From Bacteroidales bacterium (GTDB lineage Bacteria; Bacteroidota; Bacteroidia; Bacteroidales; P3), in contig JAEENM010000003.1 of assembly GCA_016283745.1 (NCBI GenBank), positions 1 to 47,833 of the forward strand: a stretch of 47,833 bases of DNA. Reading direction: 5' to 3'. A program made the position numbers and the translations under genes. Under the pieces are notes generated by a model. It did no database searches and was not told where the DNA came from. It saw nothing but the letters and a program-made list of their open reading frames with translations. Numbering within the stretch: position 1 is the first letter of the stretch; every line of letters starts with the position of its first letter. Shown one piece after another: positions 41,201-47,200 of this stretch.

Positions 41201-44200
41201 TAACTACATACCGCATCGTACCAACTTCAACGATACTGTGATTGTAACCACCGACACAACGCGCTTCGGCTGCGACAGCAACGTGGTCATCAATCTGCAT
41301 ATCAACGACACCTTCCGCACTGTTAGATTCGACACCATCTGCCGCAACGCCTACTTCATATATACTGGCAACAACGGCAATGCTATCAATTACATACCGC
41401 ATCGGACTGGTTTCAACGATACCACCATCCTTACGATGAACCGTACCGTAAGAGGCTGCGACAGCACCATAGAGATACGTTTGCATATCAACGACACCTT
41501 CCGCACGGTGCGCTACGATACCATCTGCCGCAACGCTTACTTTACCTACACTGGCAACAACAGCAACAGTATCAGCTATATACCGCGTCGAACCAACTTC
41601 AGCGACACTACTATTTTGACAGTGAATAGTACCATAAGAGGTTGCGATAGCACCATTGAAATCAGACTCCACATCAACGACACGTTCCGCACTGTTGTTT
41701 ATGACACCATCTGTCGCAACGCTTACTTTACCTACACAGGCAACAATGGCAACTCTATTAATTACATTCCGCGTCGGACAAACTTCAGCGATACTACCAT
41801 TTTGACAGTGAACCATACCGTGAAAGGTTGCGATAGCACCATTGAAATCAGACTCCACATCAACGACACCTTCCGTACTGTCCGTTACGACACTATCTGC
41901 CGCAATGCTCACTTCACCTATACTGGCAACAATGGCAACTCAATTAACTACATACCGCATCGTGCCAATTTCAACGATACTACTATATTAACGGTGAACC
42001 GTACTGTGAAAGGTTGCGACAGCACCATTGAAATCAGACTTCACATCAACGACACCTTCCGTACTCAACGTTACGACACTATCTGCCGCAACGCTTACTT
42101 CAACTACACAGGTAACAACGGCAACAGTATCAGCTATATACCTAACCGCACCAACTTCAACGATACCACCATCCTTACGGTGAACCGTTCCGTGAAAGGC
42201 TGCGACAGCACTATAGAGATACGTCTGCACATCAACGACACCTTCCGCACTGTACGCTACGACACGATCTGTCGCAATGCTTACTTTACCTACACTGGCA
42301 ACAACAGCAACAGTATCAATTACATACCTAACCGCACCAACTTCAGCGACACTACCATTCTTACTATCAATCATACCGTAAAGGGTTGCGACAGCACTAT
42401 CGAGATACGTCTGCACGTGAACGACACCTTCCGCACACAGCGTTACGACACCATCTGCGCTGGTCAGTCGTTTACCTTCGAAGGCACTCAGTACTGGAAC
42501 ACTACTACATTTGTTTATCCGTACAGTTCTGTCCGCCATTGCGACAGCAACGTGGTTGTGAACATCTGGATGAACGACACCATCCGCGACACCATCACTC
42601 GTATAATCTGCCCGGGTACCACCTTCGACACCAACAACCAGTCGTATTCGATGGCAGGACAGTATACCCAACATTTGCGTGATAATAATTCCATGTGCTT
42701 CAATAATTTGGTAATCAATATTGTAGTGAGCGACACTCTTCGCGACACTATCTACGATACCATCTGCACCAGCGGTAGCGTTACCATAAACAACGAGACA
42801 TACACAAGGGCTGGAACTTACCGACAGTTGTTGAAGACACCTGCAAACTGCGATCTCGCACTTATGGTGTATATTGCTGTGGCGGACACCATCCGCGATA
42901 CTATCCGACCTGTGATATGCGCAGGCGCTACCCACACCGAGAATGGTGTCGGCTACACCCATCAGGGACTCTACCGACAGCATCTGCATACGGCGGCGGG
43001 CTGCGACAGCATCCAGTACATCGACCTTACGGTGAACGACACCATCCGCGACACAATCACTCGCATCATCTGTGCCGGACACACGTTCGACACCAACAAC
43101 CAGTCGTTCTCGCAGCGAGGTCAGTACACGCAGTATCTGCGCAACAACACTACCGGCTGTTTCAACGATTTGGTAATCAATATCGTTGTCCACGACACAT
43201 TCCGCACCCAGCGCTACGACACCATCTGCCGCAACGCATACTTTACCTACACGGGTAACAATGGCAACAGTATCAGCTACATACCTAATCGCGAGAACTT
43301 CAACGATACGGTGATTGTAACTACCAACCGCACGGTTCTCGGCTGCGACAGCAACGTGGTCATCAACCTGCACATCAACGACACCTTCCGCACTGTCCGC
43401 TACGACACCATCTGTCGCAACACCTCCTTCACCTACACGGGCAACAACGGCAACAGTATCAGCTATATACCTCGTCGCGAGAACTTCAACGACACTACCA
43501 TCCTCACTGTCAACCATTCTATGAAAGGTTGCGACAGCACCATCGAGATACGTTTGCACATCAACGACACCTTCCGCACAGTCCGTTACGACACCATCTG
43601 CCGCAATACCTACTTCACCTATTCTGGCAACAATGGCAACAGTATCAGCTACATACCTCGTCGTGATAACTTCAACGATACTACAATACTCACGATCAAC
43701 CATTCTGTGAAAGGCTGCGACAGCACCATCGAGATACGTCTGCACATAAACGACACCTTCCGCACTACCCGCTACGACACCATCTGTCGCAATGCTTACT
43801 TCACCTACAACGGCAACAACGGCAATGTGATTAGCTACATACCGCACCGCACCAACTTCAGCGACACAGTGTTTGTAACCACCGACACCAGCCGCTTCGG
43901 CTGCGACAGCAACGTGGTTATCCGTCTGCACATCAACGACACCTTCCGTACTGTCCGCTACGACACCATCTGTCGCAATGCATACTTCACCTACACGGGC
44001 AACAACGGTAACAGTATCAATTACATACCTAACCGTACCAACTTCAACGATACTACAATTCTGACGGTAAATCGTACCATCAGAGGTTGTGACAGCACTA
44101 TAGAGATTCGTCTGCATATCAACGACACCTTCCGTACTGTCCGCTACGACACCATCTGCCGCAACGCTTACTTCACCTACACGGGCAACAACGGCAACAG

Positions 44201-47200
44201 TATCAATTATATGCCTAACCGCGACAACTTCAACGACACCACTATCCTCACAATCAACCGTACCGTAAGGGGCTGCGACAGCACCATTGAAATACGTCTG
44301 CACATCAACGACACCTTCCGTACCGTTCGTTACGACACTATCTGCCGCAACGCATACTTTACCTACACGGGCAACAACGGCAACAGTATCAGCTATATAC
44401 CTCGTCGCGAGAACTTCAACGATACTACCATTGTTACCATCAACCGTTCTGTGAAAGGCTGCGACAGCACTATCGAAATTCGTCTGCACATCAACGACAC
44501 CTTCCGTACGGTGCGCTACGACACGATATGCCGCAATACCTACTTCAACTACACGGGCAACAACGGCAACAGTATCAGCTATATACCTCGCCGCGACAAC
44601 TTCAACGACACTACCATCATTACCATCAACCGTTCTGTGAAAGGCTGCGACAGCACTATGGAGATACGTCTGCACATCAACGACACGTTCCGCACTCTGC
44701 GCTACGACACCATCTGTCGTAACTCCTACTACACCTACAACGGCAACAACGGCAACAATATCAGTTACATACCACAGCGTACCAACTTCAACGATACTGT
44801 GATTGTAACTATGGATACCAGCCGTTTCGGTTGCGACAGCACTGTCGAGATTCATCTGCACATCAACGACACCATACGTGCCATCTTGTACGACACCATC
44901 TGTCGTAGCGACATCTATGTCGGACACGGCATCACTTGCACGCCGTCGGCTCATGTGTACGATACAGTCCTTCTCAACAGGCTTGTTACCAACCTCGGTT
45001 GCGACAGCGTGATAGAGCTGCACCTGCACGTTAACGACACCTTCCGTTACATCGAGTACGACACCATCTGCCGCAGCGATGTTTTCCTGCGCTACGGTCT
45101 TTACATCCAGCCTACGGCTACAGTCAGAGACACAGTGCGTATCAGGCGTATCGTACTGTCCACGGGTTGCGACAGCGTACTCGAAATTCATGTGCATGTG
45201 AACGATACCTTCCGCACCATAGTGTACGATACCATCTGTCGTAGCGATGTGTACGTCGGTCACGGCATCACCTGCACACCGTCGGCCAGCGTCCGCGATA
45301 CAGTGTTGCTCAACCGTATCACACTGCAAACGGGGTGCGACAGCGTTATCGAACTGCACCTGTATGTCAAAGACACCTTCCGAACCTTCCGCTACGACAC
45401 TATATGTGCCGGACAGTCATTTACTTACGAGAGGTTGACTTTCAACACGTCACAGACGTTCCTCTATAACCACACCACACAATTCGGCTGCGATAGTAAC
45501 GTGGTGGTGAGCCTCCATGTGAACGACACCATCCGCGACACCATCTACAGGACGGTTTGCGCCGGTGGCACCTTCGACACCAACGGCGAGTCGTACTATC
45601 TGCAGGGTGTTTACACTCAGCACCTGAGGGATAACTCATCAATGTGTTTCAACAACCTTGTGATATTCCTCAATGTGAACGACACTATCCGCGACACTGT
45701 CGAATATGAAGTGTGTGCCGGACGAACCTACACCGTGAACAACGAAACCTACTCACTTGACGGATGGTATCGTCAGGACTTCAGGACCAACGAAGGCTGC
45801 GACAGCATACTTCACATACACCTGATAGTGGCCGACACCTTGCGCGATACGCTGTTCTATTCGATATGCTCCGGCAAGACTTTGGATGTGAACGGTGTTA
45901 CTTACTCCACCACAGGCTGGTACCGTCAGGAAATGCATACTCCCGAGGGATGCGACAGCGTTCTGCATATCAACCTCTATATCGAGGACACCATCCGTGA
46001 ACACGTGTTCGACACCATTTGTTATGGCAACTCCTACACCTTCAACGACTCGGTTTACAGAATAGCAGGTGTTTACAGGCATAAACTCACTACCGCCGAT
46101 GGCTGCGACAGCATCGCCATACTTCATCTGCACGTCAACGACACCATTATGGTACATCAGTACGACACACTCTGCGTTAACGAGACATATACCTTCTTCG
46201 ACACCGTGGTGGGTAGGTCAGGTGTTTACTATCACCTGTTGCCAAGAGCTGTTACAGGCTGCGACAGCACCGTGGTACTGCACCTGTTTATCCGCGACTC
46301 CATCAGGACAATCCTCTATGACACTATCTGTAACAACACCACCTTCGCATTCGGCGACACATTGTTGGCACGTACAGGACGTTACTACAGAAAACTCACA
46401 AGCTACACCACTTGCGACAGTATCATAATACTCAACCTTAAGGTGCTCGACTATCCCATGCTTTCTATCACCGACACTGGTGGTAATTGCCAAGACAGCA
46501 CCATCACTCTTACTGCACACACCAACGGTAACTACATAACGTGGACTTCTTATCCGCAAGATACTTCGCTCAACGGTCAGGAACACAACCTCCAGATCTA
46601 CGTCTCACCGACGCGTTACACCGAGTACATCGCCACCGTGGATATCCAGCCATACAACTGCGTATCCTCAGAGGTGATATCGCTCCAGAAACCCGTCAAA
46701 CTAGAGGCACGTATCTACGCTACCCCGCTGCCGATAACTACCGATAACCTGCAGACTACCTTCACAGATGTCAGCTTAGGCAACGTGGTGTCGCGCAAGT
46801 GGCTGTTCCACGAGGACAACCCGACTGCCGCCGATCGATTCGCCTACGACAGCATCACAATCTATGCACCCACAATGGAAAGCGACTCCCTCGAGGTAAC
46901 GCTTATGGTGACCAACAATCTTGGCTGTCACGACACGGTAATCAAAGTTTACCCGATATACAAGGGCGACATCTTTGTGCCTAACGCGTTTACCCCGGGA
47001 ACACACGGCTCAGGCAACAACTACCTGTTTAAGGTGGGTTGCAACAACGTTACCGAGTTCGAGATTTCCATTTACTCGCGTACTGGTCTGCTCGTGTTCC
47101 ATAGCACCGATCCGACCATCGGCTGGGACGGTACCCACAACTACAAAGACTGCGTTGGAGGATCATATGTGTACGTAATTCGCTACAAGTCCAACAAACA

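Noticed and set aside
41988..45359. A 1,123-codon open frame on the minus strand, with a similar 582-codon frame at 40164-41912
   Set aside because: They lie wholly antisense to the DTIC repeat array and are themselves repetitive with the same 62-residue period. The repeats have a codon pattern that happens to exclude stops on that frame, so these are shadows, with no promoter or signal.
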